Positions 62,990 through 64,000 of a stretch of DNA of 64,000 bases are shown one piece after another. Every line of letters begins with the position of its first letter. The stretch's first letter is position 1. The stretch is taken from positions 6,944,001 to 7,008,000 of the forward strand of contig NC_058147.1 of assembly GCF_011075055.1 (NCBI RefSeq), in the 5' to 3' direction. The notes under the pieces are model-generated. The model was not told the DNA's origin and ran no database searches. It saw only the letters and a program-made list of their open reading frames with translations. A program made the position numbers and the translations under genes. Source of the DNA: Mangifera indica (taxonomy: Eukaryota > Streptophyta > Magnoliopsida > Sapindales > Anacardiaceae).

Positions 62990-63322
62990 TTCTCCTAATT
63001 GTAAGATTGCAATGGCCCAATTTAAAGTCAAATAGTGAAAACAGATTGAACCAATTTCAAAGTTGGAGGAGTTGTTTTCATTAAGTTCCTTATCGAATCT
63101 CCAATGTCACTTTCTAATTACTCAAGGATTAACATTGTCAAATACAAAAATTACCAATTTCTTTCTTAATATTGACTGTCACAATCTCCCATCACAACTT
63201 AGTATTTCAATTAACATTAATAAAACAACATTCAAGAACCGACTGAATCTCATGAAATCAATCTTGTTTTAGTGAATTACAAACTCAACAAAACTGTCTT
63301 ACACTTTTGAGTAGACTAGAGT

Positions 63323-63357
63323 GCTATCTTCGCACACGCGATTGTGCGGTAGATAGC
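63323..63357. other. GC-containing perfect-looking hairpin
   Basis: GCTATCTTCGCACA and TGTGCGGTAGATAGC pair with a single-base bulge around the six-base loop CGCGAT. It stands out from AT-rich flanks. No U-run follows, and it does not fit a tRNA or a known snoRNA box pattern. The role is unknown. Confidence 0.5.
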
Positions 63358-63509
63358 TAAAATTCGAGTCAAGTCAATCTCTTATTATATATGATTACAA
63401 AGTGTGGTGGAACAATAATTTTTTTTCATAAGAGTTCTTTTAGATGTACAATTATTGTTTTATATAGACATGGAAGGTATTTAGAAGTATCCCGAGATAT
63501 TTACATTAA

Positions 63510-63655
63510 TAATAAAATTATATATATAAATAATATATACAATTTTATATATAAATAATGATATATTACTATATGATTGGGTATTACTATATTTCTAATT
63601 AAAACTTTTTAATTATATGGTGATATATCATTATTCTTTAAATAAAGTTATTTTA
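63510..63655. repeat. AT-rich palindromic MITE-like unit
   Basis: AATTATATATATAAATAATA at the left, GATTGGGTATTACTATATTTCTAATTAAAA inside and inverted TATATCATTATTCTTTAAATAAA at the right. Confidence 0.5.
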
Positions 63656-63659
63656 CTTA

Positions 63660-64000
63660 TAATATTGAAAAAATATAAAATTCATTACATTTCTCTCCTT
63701 AAGTTTTAAAAACTAACAATCTCATCTCTACCTAAAGTTTTTCAAACTTTTGAAAAATCACGTTTCCCTCCTTCCCCCCCTCCCAAACTTTAGGATTTTT
63801 TTCTTATTTTCTCTATCCACCATCTTCGAAGCCAATGATCTTCTCTCTCCATCCTAAATTGATGTCTAACATAAGAGAAGTGATTTGGAGTATATATTTT
63901 CATCAAAGATAAAGAGATCCAGACTAACATGTCAATTTTGTAAATTAAGAATTACAGCAAACTACATATCTAGTGTTGTTTTTTAAGCTAATTGAATGCA
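63660..64000. mobile_element. Partial MULE-like MITE interior running off the window
   Basis: TTAAGTTTTAAAAACTAACA, CTACCTAAAGTTTTTCAAAC and a CCCTCCTTCCCCCC tract reproduce the left sub-terminal blocks of 26730 and 61938. The left terminus itself is missing and the right part lies beyond the window. Confidence 0.45.

Noticed and set aside
1..64000. CRISPR array, prophage, retrotransposon LTR pair or bacterial operon
   Set aside because: No regularly spaced direct repeats, no phage or reverse-transcriptase-like frames, and no matched long direct repeats with TG...CA ends were recognised. The gene structure is that of a plant.

Overview
This window is nuclear DNA from a flowering plant, most likely a eudicot. 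The evidence is an AT-rich, intron-rich layout with GT-AG introns, plant-specific gene families (PH-RCC1-FYVE-BRX protein, NSR-type RNA-binding protein, SPn extensins, ACT-domain Raf-like kinase), long (TA)n tracts, and about a quarter of the intergenic space filled by small non-autonomous DNA transposons. I cannot name the species. I see no prokaryotic operon, CRISPR array, tRNA, rRNA or autonomous transposase gene.

Five genes are well supported, and I reassembled their exons by hand with consistent reading phase. (1) 3364-10379, minus: a PRAF-type protein with PH, RCC1, FYVE and BRX domains, 9 exons, 1118 aa. (2) 19075-21848, plus: an NSR-like single-RRM RNA-binding protein, 6 exons, 252 aa. 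(3) 27956-28507 and (4) 33209-34219, plus: two tandem extensins of 183 and 336 aa, each with its own TATA box and a 3'-UTR intron. (5) 44660-55928, minus: an ACT-domain Raf-like kinase of the STY8/STY17/STY46 group, 16 coding exons, 554 aa. A sixth, weak candidate is an 88-codon ORF at 57080-57346.

The intergenic space is repeat-rich. The dominant repeat is a family of 0.5-1.4 kb foldback elements. Their ends read GGCCAAAGGACTATTTCCCA or GGGAGAAGGACTATTTCCCA, and they make 9-bp target-site duplications (TSDs), as Mutator-like elements do. I find about ten near-complete copies and four fragments. The youngest-looking copy (61938-62989) has nearly identical terminal inverted repeats (TIRs) of about 83 bp. 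Other families are three kinds of hAT-like MITE with 8-bp TSDs (12191, 19737, 36436, 47833, 58553), a PIF/Harbinger-like MITE with a TTA TSD nested inside a MULE-MITE (16936), and two very AT-rich TIR families without clear TSDs.

The extensin pair is the most informative locus. Collinear remnants of shared upstream and downstream sequence show that a segment of roughly 3 kb was duplicated in tandem. Afterwards the first copy's upstream region received two MULE-MITEs and an AT-rich MITE, which account for almost all of its extra length. The five genes show no sign of acting in one pathway: endomembrane/cytoskeletal signalling, nuclear splicing control, cell-wall scaffold and cytosolic kinase signalling. 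I did not find a previously undescribed biological system. The observations most worth following up are the MULE-MITE family, the extensin duplication history, and a promoter-like site II/telo-box cluster at 12101-12116 with no recognisable gene.
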